A DNA stretch of 5,663 nucleotides from Ilumatobacter sp. Lineage in GTDB: Bacteria; Actinomycetota; Acidimicrobiia; Acidimicrobiales; Ilumatobacteraceae. The position numbers were made by a program, and so were the translations under genes. The stretch covers positions 1 to 5,663 of the forward strand of contig JAJCXU010000071.1 in assembly GCA_029263275.1 (NCBI GenBank), written 5' to 3'. Positions within the stretch are counted from its first letter, which is position 1. Each line of letters begins with the position of its first letter. Shown here one piece after another: positions 1 to 5,663 of the stretch. Under the pieces are notes generated by a model. It ran no database searches. It saw only the letters and a program-made list of their open reading frames with translations, and was not told where the DNA came from.

Positions 1-1
1 C

Positions 2-370
2 CTCGCCGACGACGAGACGCGCCGACTCACCATCGAGCTCGACGACCGAGTGGTCGGACTCATCCAGTACGACGAGCACCGCGATCCCGACTACCGCCAC
101 GCCTCGATCGACATCTACGTCGACCCGGCTGTTCATCGTCGAGGAGTCGCAACCGACGCGATTCGCACCGTGGTCGCGCATCTCTTCGACGATGTCGGTC
201 ACCATCGACTCACCATCGACCCGGCAGCCGCGAACGGCGGGGCGATCGAGTGTTACCGGCGGGTCGGCTTTCGCGAGGTCGGCGTGATGAGGAGTTACGA
301 GCGACGCTCCGACGGGACCTGGGCCGACGGACTGCTCATGGAGTTGCTCGCGAGCGACGCGGGCCGATGA
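2..370 (+). CDS. GNAT-family N-acetyltransferase, 5' end cut by window edge
   Basis: This enzyme probably transfers the acetyl group of acetyl-CoA to an amine in the cytoplasm; the acceptor is unknown. The reading frame is open from base 2, so the true start lies to the left; 122 residues are visible. The acetyl-CoA-binding stretch is the HRRGVATDA segment (visible residues 45-53) after the beta strand ending in YVDP. The C-terminal half has the family pattern N78, AIxxY (81-85), then GF (89-90). The DP...N..AI..Y...GF arrangement resembles RimJ/RimL-type and aminoglycoside AAC(6')-type acetyltransferases, but that is family resemblance and not proof of drug modification. The ATG at 50-52 is internal, because homologous beta-strand sequence (RLTIELDDRVVGLIQY) runs through it. 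An MFS exporter follows 37 bases downstream on the same strand, so co-transcription is plausible. The fold is secure; the substrate is not. Confidence 0.88.
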   Translation, partial: LADDETRRLTIELDDRVVGLIQYDEHRDPDYRHASIDIYVDPAVHRRGVATDAIRTVVAHLFDDVGHHRLTIDPAAANGGAIECYRRVGFREVGVMRSYERRSDGTWADGLLMELLASDAGR

Positions 371-407
371 CGAGCGTCGTCCGGTTCGCACGGCCAGGCT
401 CGCCCAC

Positions 408-1637
408 ATGAAGCACCAAGAGCCGCTCGGCGGAGAATTCCGACGGTTCCTGGTTGCTGCTGCGTCGTCGAACCTCGGTGACGGCATCCGTCTCGGGGCG
501 CTGCCGCTGCTCGCAATCACCTTGACAGACGACGCTCGCCTGGTCGGCCTGGTCAGCGCATCGACCATGTTGCCGTGGCTGCTGCTCGGCCCGCTCGGTG
601 GAGCGGTCGTGGACCGCGGCGACCGGCGCCGGCTGATGATCGCAGGCCAGCTCGGTCGAGCTGTCGCTGTGTCGCTGCTGGTTGCGCTCCTGGCCACGGA
701 CTCGGCGACGATCTGGTGGGTCGTCATCGTCGCCTTTGTGCTGGGGAGCGGTGAGGTGATCGTGGACTCGTCCTCGCAGGCTGCCGTTCCGCAGTTGGTC
801 CGACCCGATCAGCTCGATCAAGCGAACAGCCGCTTGATCACGGCGATCACCGTGCTGAACGACGTGGTCGGGGTCGCTCTTGGCGCGGTGCTGTTCAGCC
901 TCGCGACGTCGCTTCCTTTTGTCATCGACGCCGCGACCTTCGTCGTTGGCGCCGGGTTGCTGGCGACGATTCGGAGGCCGTTGCAAGGCGGTCGTGACAC
1001 ATCGACGACCGTCCGCTCAGACATCGCCAGTGGCATGCGGTTTCTCTTCCGCCACCGCCTGCTGCGCGGCATGATGATCGCGGTTGCCACCTCGAATCTC
1101 GCGGGGAACACGGCCTTTGGTGTGCTGGTGGTGCTGGTCGTTCAGGAGCTCGGAGCGACCGAGGCGATGTTTGGTCTGTTGCTCGGACTCGGTGCGCTGG
1201 GCGGCGTGTTGGGCTCGCTGCTGGTTGCCCGCATCATCGAGCGGTTCGGTCGGCGCGCGGTGCTCACCAGTCTCCCCGTCGTTTTGATCGTGTCGTATCT
1301 GATGAATGCCGTCGCGGTGGCTCCGTGGATGGTGGCCGCGTCGTTCTTCGTCGCGAGCTTCACCGTCGTCTGCTTCAACGTGCCGGGCCAATCGATCCGC
1401 CAAGCCGCGACGCCGGAGCACCTGCTGGGCCGCGTTGTTGCGTCGTATCGCATGGTCGGCATGGGCGCAGCGCCCATCGGGGCGCTGCTCGGTGGTTTCG
1501 TCGCCGAAGCGGCGGGTGTTCGCACCGCCAACTTGGCTGCGGCAGGAATCCAGTGTGTGGCGTGGGTGGTGCTCGTCGGTGCTCTGCGCCATCTGGACGA
1601 TGCGGCCACCATCGACGGCGTTGTCGGGATTGATTGA
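408..1637 (+). CDS. MFS exporter, EntS/Tap-like (MFS_3 type), 12 membrane helices
   Basis: This is probably a proton-driven exporter in the cytoplasmic membrane; the substrate cannot be read from sequence. The 409 residues fit the family's usual 400-420. Hydrophobic segments sit near residues 13-37, 45-68, 79-96, 101-120, 146-168, 170-187, 221-246, 253-275, 284-303, 306-327, 344-367 and 371-391, giving 6+6 helices around a cytoplasmic loop at 188-220. MFS motif A is seen as G65xxxD69R70xxR73R74 between helices 2 and 3, and is echoed in the second half as E278-R-F-G-R-R. The segment RQAATPEHLLGRV (331-343) before the eleventh helix is typical of the MFS_3 group, which includes the enterobactin exporter EntS and the mycobacterial drug pump Tap. 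The ATG at 408 is the first good start; only a weak AGG lies upstream. A siderophore, drug or other metabolite are all possible cargoes. The acetyltransferase just upstream may share its transcript. Confidence 0.9.
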   Translation: MKHQEPLGGEFRRFLVAAASSNLGDGIRLGALPLLAITLTDDARLVGLVSASTMLPWLLLGPLGGAVVDRGDRRRLMIAGQLGRAVAVSLLVALLATDSATIWWVVIVAFVLGSGEVIVDSSSQAAVPQLVRPDQLDQANSRLITAITVLNDVVGVALGAVLFSLATSLPFVIDAATFVVGAGLLATIRRPLQGGRDTSTTVRSDIASGMRFLFRHRLLRGMMIAVATSNLAGNTAFGVLVVLVVQELGATEAMFGLLLGLGALGGVLGSLLVARIIERFGRRAVLTSLPVVLIVSYLMNAVAVAPWMVAASFFVASFTVVCFNVPGQSIRQAATPEHLLGRVVASYRMVGMGAAPIGALLGGFVAEAAGVRTANLAAAGIQCVAWVVLVGALRHLDDAATIDGVVGID

Positions 1638-1685
1638 GCACGGGGCTCTAGTTATCGAGTTGGAGCGATCGTGTTGAGGTTGGTG

Positions 1686-1715
1686 GTGACGACTCGGGGA
1701 TTGGATCGGTACGGT
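1686..1715 (+). promoter_or_regulatory. Candidate promoter for the AAA+ ATPase, placed for a leaderless mRNA
   Basis: A -35-like GTGACG (1686-1691; 4 of 6 to TTGACA) and a -10-like TACGGT (1710-1715; fits TAnnnT) are separated by 18 bases. The -10 ends 7 bases before the ATG at 1723, so transcription would begin at or next to the start codon. No ribosome-binding site is visible, which agrees with a leaderless mRNA, a common form in actinobacteria. This was assigned by eye only; in GC-rich DNA such matches can be chance. Confidence 0.35.
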
Positions 1716-1722
1716 CTGGCCA

Positions 1723-2685
1723 ATGGCACGGGGACCGCGCGGACTAACGCGTCGTATCAAACAGGCCGGTGACGGTGTCGGTCGGCTGATCAGCGAGTCC
1801 GAGCGGCGGCTTGGTGAGCGAGGAGTCGAATTCGGTCCGGGTCGACAGAAGCCGCGTCGCACCGTGGAAGAAGTGCGCGCCGAACTCGATTCGCTCGTCG
1901 GCCTCGACTCGGTCAAGGAGCAGGTATCGACGCTGATTGCCTCGCTCAGTATCCAGCAACAGCGCCGCAAGCACGGCCTGGCCGAAGTGTCGTCCAGTCA
2001 TCACCTCGTGTTCTACGGCAACCCGGGAACTGGCAAGACCACGGTCGCTCGGTTGGTTGCCGAGATGTACGGCGCCCTCGGTTACCTCCAGAAGGGTCAT
2101 CTCGTCGAAGTCGATCGGGCCCAACTCGTCGGGCAATACGTCGGCCACACGGCCTTCAAGACCAACCGGGCCATTCGTCGAGCACTCGACGGCGTGTTGT
2201 TCATCGACGAGGCGTACGCGCTCGCACCGGCGGGACCGAAGAGCCTCGATTTCGGCAGTGAGGCGATCGAGACACTGATCAAGCGGATGGAAGACCATCG
2301 CGGTCGACTCGTGGTCATCGTGGCCGGTTACCCGCAGCTGATGGGTCAGTTCCTTGCGTCCAACCCGGGGCTGCGGTCGCGCTTTTCCCGCGAGATCGCC
2401 TTCGACGACTACACCGACGCTGAGCTGGTGGCGATCATCGAGAAGTCGGCCGCCGACGCCGAGTACGTCATTGCGCCCGACGCTCACGATGCCTTGCTCG
2501 ACATCTTTCGGGCGGCCCGTCATCAGAATGGGTTCGGTAACGCGCGGTATGCGCGGAATCTGTTCGAACAGGCGGTCAACCGTCAAGCGCTCCGCCTCGA
2601 CGGGGGCGGCGTGGTCGACCTCGGTCGCGACGAACTGTTGACGCTCACACGGACCGACATTGATGAGGCAGCTGGCTTGGTCTGA
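1723..2685 (+). CDS. CbbX/CfqX (SpoVK/EccA-type) AAA+ ATPase, orphan
   Basis: This is an AAA+ ATPase of the family of CbbX (RuBisCO activase of red-type RuBisCO), SpoVK and the ATPase domain of EccA; its client protein here is unknown. The 320 residues contain a basic, Arg-rich N-terminal stretch (1-45), a helical lead-in (47-85), Walker A GNPGTGKTT (99-107), a pore-loop segment GQYVGHTAFKT (137-147, Tyr139 in the position of the CbbX pore tyrosine), Walker B VLFIDE (158-163), sensor 1 around VVIVAGYP (197-204), an arginine-finger region LRSRF (217-221) and a sensor-2 region GNARYARNL (272-280). All catalytic parts look intact. Its length matches CbbX and lacks the large N-terminal TPR region of EccA. 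No cbbL/cbbS or ESX genes are in view. A stop codon at 1687-1689 in frame limits any upstream extension, and ATG 1723 is the best start. It converges on yaaA with a 15-base gap. Confidence 0.9.
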   Translation: MARGPRGLTRRIKQAGDGVGRLISESERRLGERGVEFGPGRQKPRRTVEEVRAELDSLVGLDSVKEQVSTLIASLSIQQQRRKHGLAEVSSSHHLVFYGNPGTGKTTVARLVAEMYGALGYLQKGHLVEVDRAQLVGQYVGHTAFKTNRAIRRALDGVLFIDEAYALAPAGPKSLDFGSEAIETLIKRMEDHRGRLVVIVAGYPQLMGQFLASNPGLRSRFSREIAFDDYTDAELVAIIEKSAADAEYVIAPDAHDALLDIFRAARHQNGFGNARYARNLFEQAVNRQALRLDGGGVVDLGRDELLTLTRTDIDEAAGLV

Positions 2686-2704
2686 GTTGCCTCGTGGCGT
2701 TCAG
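2682..2704. terminator. Possible bidirectional hairpin between convergent ATPase and yaaA genes
   Basis: The 15-base gap can fold as TGCC (2688-2691), TCGT loop, GGCG (2696-2699), with an outer CTGA (2682-2685) paired to TCAG (2701-2704). The outer arm comes largely from the two facing TGA stop codons, which are complementary by geometry, so it carries little weight. There is no T-run on either side. It is a weak candidate for a shared transcription end. Confidence 0.25.
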
Positions 2705-3390
2705 AGCGGCGTGACGATCAGCTCGAATCGGTCGTGTCTCCAGGTGTCGAGCGCCTGCAAGCCTTCGATGAGCAGCGCTCGTGCCAGCTCGCCCTTCGCG
2801 GCCTTCGCGAAGTGGCCGCCGGGTTTGCCGCTCGGGTCGAGCAGGGACACCGAAACGCCCTCGATCTTGGAATCAGGAGTCCATGCGGCACGGTGCTCCT
2901 GGGGGAGGAGATCGATGACCACCTTGCGGCGGGCGACACTGTTGAGCTTGGCCGAGAGATCGTCGTGCCACCAGCGCGACAGTCGGCCAACACCTGGGTT
3001 CGCCCCCATCTTGAGTCGGTAGTCGGGTGTCGGGTCGTCAGCGCGCACCAGCCCGAGCAACCCTGACACCACGACGATCCGGCGTCGGGCTGTGGCAGGG
3101 AGCGTTGCGGGGTCGAGGTGCTCCCACACCACGCCGGTGTAGCGCTGCCACGCGGGCAGTGTCGGCGCCCCGAGCAAGGTCGAGTTCGCGGCGAGCGCGC
3201 GGGCGAGGTGTTCACCGCTCACGCCGAGGAGCTGTTCGGAGCCGCCGCCCGCCTCGGCCAGCAGGGCGGTCAATTCGGTGCGTTGCGGCGACAGTGTGCC
3301 GAACGACCCATCGGCGGGGTCCCACCCCGCGTTTGCCCTGGTCCTGGCCCCGCCAGGAGCCTTTCCCTCCGATGGCGGCAGCAGCAGCAT
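2701..3390 (-). CDS. yaaA: YaaA (DUF328/UPF0246) peroxide-stress protein
   Basis: YaaA lowers damage to DNA and proteins during peroxide stress in E. coli, where it limits intracellular free iron and has been shown to bind DNA; the same role here is by family. The 229 residues begin with the diagnostic LLLPPSEGK (2-10). Further family blocks are WQRYTGVVWEHLD (81-93), VSGLLGLVR with D119 and PDYRLKMG (108-129), and the near-C-terminal HFAKAAKGELAR (193-204). The frame stays open for 82 more codons upstream, but that part is Arg-rich, unlike the family, and would run across the start of the divergent ferredoxin. The ATG at 3390-3388 puts the N-terminal motif at the very start, as in known YaaA proteins. 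E. coli YaaA is 258 residues, so this is a somewhat shorter form. It is divergent from the ferredoxin gene (68-base gap) and convergent with the ATPase gene. Confidence 0.92.
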   Translation of the reverse strand: MLLLPPSEGKAPGGARTRANAGWDPADGSFGTLSPQRTELTALLAEAGGGSEQLLGVSGEHLARALAANSTLLGAPTLPAWQRYTGVVWEHLDPATLPATARRRIVVVSGLLGLVRADDPTPDYRLKMGANPGVGRLSRWWHDDLSAKLNSVARRKVVIDLLPQEHRAAWTPDSKIEGVSVSLLDPSGKPGGHFAKAAKGELARALLIEGLQALDTWRHDRFELIVTPL

Positions 3391-3392
3391 TG

Positions 3393-3403
3393 GAACACTG
3401 TTC
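3393..3403. promoter_or_regulatory. Palindrome GAACA-C-TGTTC next to the yaaA start; possible operator
   Basis: A perfect 5+5 inverted repeat with one central base lies 2 bases upstream of the yaaA start codon, in the divergent gap shared with the ferredoxin gene, and it overlaps a second small palindrome, TTCGAA (3401-3406). Placement suits a dimeric repressor acting on yaaA. It resembles the GAAC-N4-GTTC core of Gram-positive LexA boxes, but the spacing is 3 instead of 4, so a LexA call is not supported. Confidence 0.25.
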
Positions 3404-3422
3404 GAAAAAGTTGCCGGGGAGC

Positions 3423-3452
3423 TGGTCACGGCCCGATTCTGGCCTCTATGGT
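3423..3452 (+). promoter_or_regulatory. Candidate promoter for the ferredoxin-P450 pair, placed for a leaderless mRNA
   Basis: A -35-like TGGTCA (3423-3428; 4 of 6 to TTGACA), an 18-base spacer and a -10-like TATGGT (3447-3452) end 6 bases before the ferredoxin ATG at 3459. There is no Shine-Dalgarno sequence between them. The layout mirrors the element before the ATPase gene (same spacer, TAYGGT, 7 bases to ATG). A weaker alternative is TTGCCG (3411-3416) with GATTCT (3435-3440), which would give a leader of about 12 bases. Confidence 0.33.
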
Positions 3453-3458
3453 CCCAGC

Positions 3459-3653
3459 ATGCGTGTTCATCTCGATGCAGAAAAATGCCAGGGCCATAAC
3501 CGTTGCTACGCGTTGGCACCCGAATTGTTCGATGTCGACGACTACGGCCAAGCCGTGTTGATCGGCGACGGCGACGTATCCAGCGATCTCGAGGGCAAGG
3601 CCCGCCTCGCTGCATCGAACTGCCCGGAATACGCAATCACGATCTCAGATTGA
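3459..3653 (+). CDS. Small [3Fe-4S]-type ferredoxin, P450 redox partner
   Basis: This soluble electron carrier probably passes electrons one at a time to the P450 encoded next to it. The 64-residue protein has the pattern C10-x2-H13-x2-C16 and C55-P56. In 4Fe-4S relatives the third position is Cys; His here leaves three cysteine ligands, as in the 3Fe-4S ferredoxins that sit beside P450 genes in actinobacteria. The middle is acidic (PELFDVDDYG, 21-30), a common feature of the surface that docks on a P450. The frame is open far upstream (to 3027), but that part is antisense to yaaA and Arg-rich, and the family starts directly at MRVHLDAEKC, so ATG 3459 is chosen. The P450 ATG follows the stop codon by 7 bases, so the two are almost certainly one operon. 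No reductase gene is in view. Confidence 0.93.
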   Translation: MRVHLDAEKCQGHNRCYALAPELFDVDDYGQAVLIGDGDVSSDLEGKARLAASNCPEYAITISD

Positions 3654-3660
3654 GCGACTC

Positions 3661-4968
3661 ATGACTGACACGATTGACCCGACCCAACCTCTTGAAGTTT
3701 CCGACACGCCAGAAAATGCGCTGGCCTGGGAGCGCACTCCGTACAACGCGGATGACTATGGCCCGGTGACCGACTGGGCCACCGACCTCGATCACGCCGA
3801 TCCGCAGTACAACCCGAACGCACCAGAGGTGTGGAAGGACCTGCGCGAGAGCGGCTGTCCGGTCGCTCACTCTGACCGATACGGCGGGATGTGGGCCCCG
3901 ATCACGCACGAAGCCGTGCACGACGTCGCCTACGACACCGAGAACTTCTCGAGCCGCAGCGTGGTGGTCGCGCACCTGCGCCCCGGCGACGCTGCGATTC
4001 CCGCACCGATCGGTGTCGTCCCCCCGATCTCCAGTGATCCGCCGTTCCACAACATGGCTCGCCGGCTGCTGTTGCCGCCGTTTGCACCGAAGAAGATCGA
4101 GCCGTGGGAGGCCGAGGTGCAGATCCTGTGCCGCCGTCTGCTCGACGAAATGGGCGACGTCGGTCCTGGCGACACCATCGATGCTGCGGTGCAGTACGCA
4201 CAGCACATCCCCGTCAACGTCATCGGCCGAATGCTCGGATTCCCCGAGGAGGACGAGGCGCTGTTCCGCGAGTTCGTGCACAACACGCTCGAGACGATCA
4301 ACGCCGAGCCCGGCACCCGCCGCGAGAACTTCTTGAAGCTCGACGAGTACCTCGACAAGCAAGTGCAAGACCACCTCGACAACCCGCGCGACGACCTCAC
4401 GAGCTACCTGCTCAATGTGGAGATGGGTGGCGAGAAGCTGTCGCCTGAGCACGCTCGCGGTTCGATTGTGCTCTTGCTCATCGCTGGCATCGACACGACC
4501 TGGTCGGCAATTGGCTCGTCACTCTGGCACCTTGCTCAGACCCCCGCCGATCTCGAACGACTCGGCGATGACCCTGAGGTCATGCCCTTTGCGGTTGAAG
4601 AGTTCCTGCGGGCGTACGCACCGGTCACCATGTCGCGCATCGTCGCCAAGGACGTCGACTTCCACGGCTGTCCGATGAAGAAGGACGACTGGGTGTTGCT
4701 GCCGTTCCCCGCAGCAAACCGCGATCCGCGCATGTTCGAAGACGCCGATCAGTTCATCATCGATCGCGAGTCGAATCGTCACGCTGCCTTCGGTCTCGGT
4801 ATTCACCGCTGCCTGGGCTCGAACCTGGCGCGCCTCGAACTGCGGGTCGCGATCGAGGAATTCATCGCTCGCTTCCCCAAGTTCGAACTCGACGGCGACG
4901 TGACCTGGAGCGCCGGTCAGATCCGCGGACCACGCGTGCTGCCGGTTCGCATCCTCGAAACCGCCTGA
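3661..4968 (+). CDS. Cytochrome P450 monooxygenase (bacterial, soluble class I type)
   Basis: This heme-thiolate enzyme inserts one oxygen atom of O2 into an organic substrate using electrons delivered by a ferredoxin; the substrate is unknown. Landmarks in the 435 residues are the I-helix oxygen-activation motif AGIDTT (275-280), the K-helix ExxR at E314-R317, a PERF-like region around NRDPRMFEDADQF (353-365), and the heme-binding loop FGLGIHRCLG (377-386) with Cys384 as the heme ligand. All essential residues are present. There is no signal peptide or membrane anchor, so it should be cytoplasmic. About 45 residues of acidic, Pro-containing sequence precede the usual start of the P450 fold (near DPQYNPNAPEVW, 47-58), making it slightly longer than the common 400 or so. 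The ferredoxin gene ends 7 bases upstream. I cannot assign a CYP family by eye; steroid, terpenoid, fatty-acid or secondary-metabolite oxidation are all open. Confidence 0.95.
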   Translation: MTDTIDPTQPLEVSDTPENALAWERTPYNADDYGPVTDWATDLDHADPQYNPNAPEVWKDLRESGCPVAHSDRYGGMWAPITHEAVHDVAYDTENFSSRSVVVAHLRPGDAAIPAPIGVVPPISSDPPFHNMARRLLLPPFAPKKIEPWEAEVQILCRRLLDEMGDVGPGDTIDAAVQYAQHIPVNVIGRMLGFPEEDEALFREFVHNTLETINAEPGTRRENFLKLDEYLDKQVQDHLDNPRDDLTSYLLNVEMGGEKLSPEHARGSIVLLLIAGIDTTWSAIGSSLWHLAQTPADLERLGDDPEVMPFAVEEFLRAYAPVTMSRIVAKDVDFHGCPMKKDDWVLLPFPAANRDPRMFEDADQFIIDRESNRHAAFGLGIHRCLGSNLARLELRVAIEEFIARFPKFELDGDVTWSAGQIRGPRVLPVRILETA

Positions 4969-4970
4969 CA

Positions 4971-4990
4971 GCCCGGGTTCATCCCGAGGC
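4971..4990. terminator. GC-rich hairpin between convergent P450 and crcB genes
   Basis: GCCCGGG (4971-4977), loop TTCAT (4978-4982) and CCCG-A-GGC (4983-4990) form a 7-pair, all-G/C stem with one bulged A. It begins 3 bases after the P450 stop codon, in a 36-base gap where two genes end facing each other. No T-run follows on either strand, so it may be a non-canonical terminator or an mRNA 3'-end stabiliser serving both transcripts. Confidence 0.45.
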
Positions 4991-5004
4991 CAACGGACGG
5001 GGTG

Positions 5005-5322
5005 CTAGACGAACGTCGTGCCGAGTGACGCTGCCGCGCACGCGCAGCCGATGGTGAGCGCCGCATAGGCGGTGCCCCAACGCCACCCGAGAGATCGTGC
5101 TTCGAGCGCGAAGGACGAGTAGGTGGTGAGGGCGCCGCAGAAGCCGACGCCGATGATCGTCACGACGTTGGGAGACAAGTCTGCGGTGACGACGTAACCG
5201 AGCACTGCGGCGCCCGCGGTGTTGACGACGAGCAATGCTTGCCAAGAGCACACCAGGAGCCCCACGGCGAGGCGTGCGACTGCGCCGAGTGCAGCGGCGA
5301 GGATGAAGATGGCGGGGGTCAC
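5005..5322 (-). CDS. crcB: CrcB/Fluc fluoride channel subunit (second of pair)
   Basis: CrcB proteins are small four-helix membrane subunits that dimerise in antiparallel fashion to let fluoride leave the cell. This 105-residue protein shows the family marks LGAVAR (12-17), the conserved Asn in NTAGAAVLG (34-42) and the core [15 protein letters not shown] (60-74). Hydrophobic segments lie near 4-25, 28-46, 52-75 and 82-103. The usual TFSTF Phe box reads TYSSF here: the first Phe is Tyr68 and the second, Phe71, is kept. The gene starts at GTG (5322-5320), and this start overlaps the upstream crcB stop in a GTGA arrangement (4 bases shared), which points to translational coupling and equal output. 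It ends with TAG, convergent with the P450 gene. Confidence 0.92.
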   Translation of the reverse strand: MTPAIFILAAALGAVARLAVGLLVCSWQALLVVNTAGAAVLGYVVTADLSPNVVTIIGVGFCGALTTYSSFALEARSLGWRWGTAYAALTIGCACAAASLGTTFV

Positions 5323-5663
5323 GACGGCGGATTCCGATCAATCAGCGCGCGGGCCGCGCCTCGGGACGGGGCGATGGCCTGGGCGAGCGCCACGGCGGCC
5401 GCGCCACACGCGACCGTGACGGCGCCGTACGCCACCGCCGTGCCGTTCTGGTCGAGGTCGACGAAGTCGTTGAGTTCGACGGCGAACGACGACATGGTGG
5501 TGAAGCCGCCCAGCAGGCCGGTCACGACAGCATCCCACCGCAGTGACCCACGTTCGATCCGCGTGACGGCAAGACCGATCGCGAAGCACCCCAGCAGGTT
5601 CACGATGAGCGTTGGCCACGGCCACGACCCCGGCTCGACGTCGAACAACGTGCCCACTGCCCA
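5319..5663 (-). CDS. crcB: CrcB/Fluc fluoride channel subunit (first of pair), 5' end cut by window edge
   Basis: This is the partner subunit of the fluoride exporter encoded just downstream. The frame is still open at the right edge, and 114 residues are visible. They contain the conserved Asn in [13 protein letters not shown], the core [16 protein letters not shown] and a last hydrophobic helix followed by a short Arg-containing tail ending in NPPS. Family members usually have about 15-25 more N-terminal residues, including a first helix with a G-x-x-R segment, and these would lie beyond the edge. A GTG at 5657-5655 is in frame but would remove that helix, so I do not take it as the start. 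The first Phe of the Phe box is Met (TTMSSF) while the second is kept. The gene overlaps the next crcB by 4 bases. Any fluoride riboswitch or promoter would lie outside the window. Confidence 0.92.
   Translation of the reverse strand, partial: WAVGTLFDVEPGSWPWPTLIVNLLGCFAIGLAVTRIERGSLRWDAVVTGLLGGFTTMSSFAVELNDFVDLDQNGTAVAYGAVTVACGAAAVALAQAIAPSRGAARALIDRNPPS

Noticed and set aside
23..219. 14-base direct repeat CGACTCACCATCGA at 23-36 and 206-219
   Set aside because: Both copies are in frame and encode RLTI in two different beta strands of the acetyltransferase; no further repeat or mobile-element signature, so chance plus codon bias explains it.
336..986. A 216-codon open frame on the minus strand opposite the MFS gene
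   Set aside because: It is a shadow frame, highly charged and repetitive in Arg/Gln/Asp, lying opposite clear membrane-helix codons.
1636..1648. Hairpin GAGC-ACGGG-GCTC at the end of the MFS gene
   Set aside because: Only 4 pairs with no T-run; too weak to call a terminator, and such stems are frequent in GC-rich sequence.
1017..1970. A 317-codon open frame on the minus strand across the MFS gene end and ATPase start
   Set aside because: It is antisense to two well-recognised genes, Arg/His/Gln-rich with no domain pattern, and typical of open shadow frames in GC-rich DNA.
3393..3406. LexA (SOS) box before yaaA
   Set aside because: The arms GAAC and GTTC are present but separated by 3 bases; the Gram-positive box needs 4. 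It is kept only as an unspecified palindrome.
3027..3458. Long N-terminal extension of the ferredoxin frame
   Set aside because: It lies antisense to yaaA, has shadow-frame composition (Arg/Pro/Ser-rich), and the ferredoxin family begins at the ATG at 3459.
3391..3636. An 82-codon upstream extension of yaaA
   Set aside because: The extra sequence is Arg-rich and low in similarity to any YaaA, would cross the ferredoxin start, and the family motif PPSEGK normally lies at the N-terminus, which the ATG at 3390-3388 gives.
5655..5657. GTG as the start of the upstream crcB
   Set aside because: It would remove the first membrane helix that CrcB proteins need; the frame stays open to the window edge, so the gene is most likely just cut off.

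Overview
The window is GC-rich, with compact genes and strong G/C bias at third codon positions. It looks like the chromosome of a high-GC actinobacterium. The pairing of a P450 with a small 3Fe-4S-type ferredoxin, an actinobacterial-style YaaA, tandem crcB genes and few clear Shine-Dalgarno sequences fit that group. A lineage such as Acidimicrobiia is a guess from general flavour and was not tested. Seven genes fill almost the whole window, and no gene-free stretch exceeds about 85 bases.

Layout from left to right: the 3' part of a GNAT acetyltransferase (+, cut by the left edge); a 12-helix MFS exporter of the EntS/Tap type (+); a CbbX/CfqX-family AAA+ ATPase (+); yaaA on the minus strand, tail-to-tail with the ATPase; a 68-base divergent gap; a ferredoxin and a cytochrome P450 on the plus strand, 7 bases apart; then two overlapping crcB fluoride-channel genes on the minus strand, convergent with the P450. 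The upstream crcB is cut by the right edge.

Functional units: (1) the acetyltransferase and exporter could form a modify-and-export pair, although the substrate is unknown. (2) The ATPase is an orphan, with neither RuBisCO genes nor type VII secretion genes in view. (3) Ferredoxin and P450 form a clear electron-transfer/monooxygenase pair, but no ferredoxin reductase is visible. (4) The two CrcB subunits probably form a heterodimeric fluoride channel. YaaA belongs to a family tied to peroxide stress.

Most of the window is ordinary, well-recognised housekeeping or accessory metabolism, and I do not see a clearly new system. The points most worth a second look are the two similar promoter-like elements placed for leaderless transcripts (before the ATPase and the ferredoxin), the substituted Phe-box positions in both CrcB copies, the orphan CbbX-like ATPase, and small hairpins or palindromes in the short intergenic gaps.
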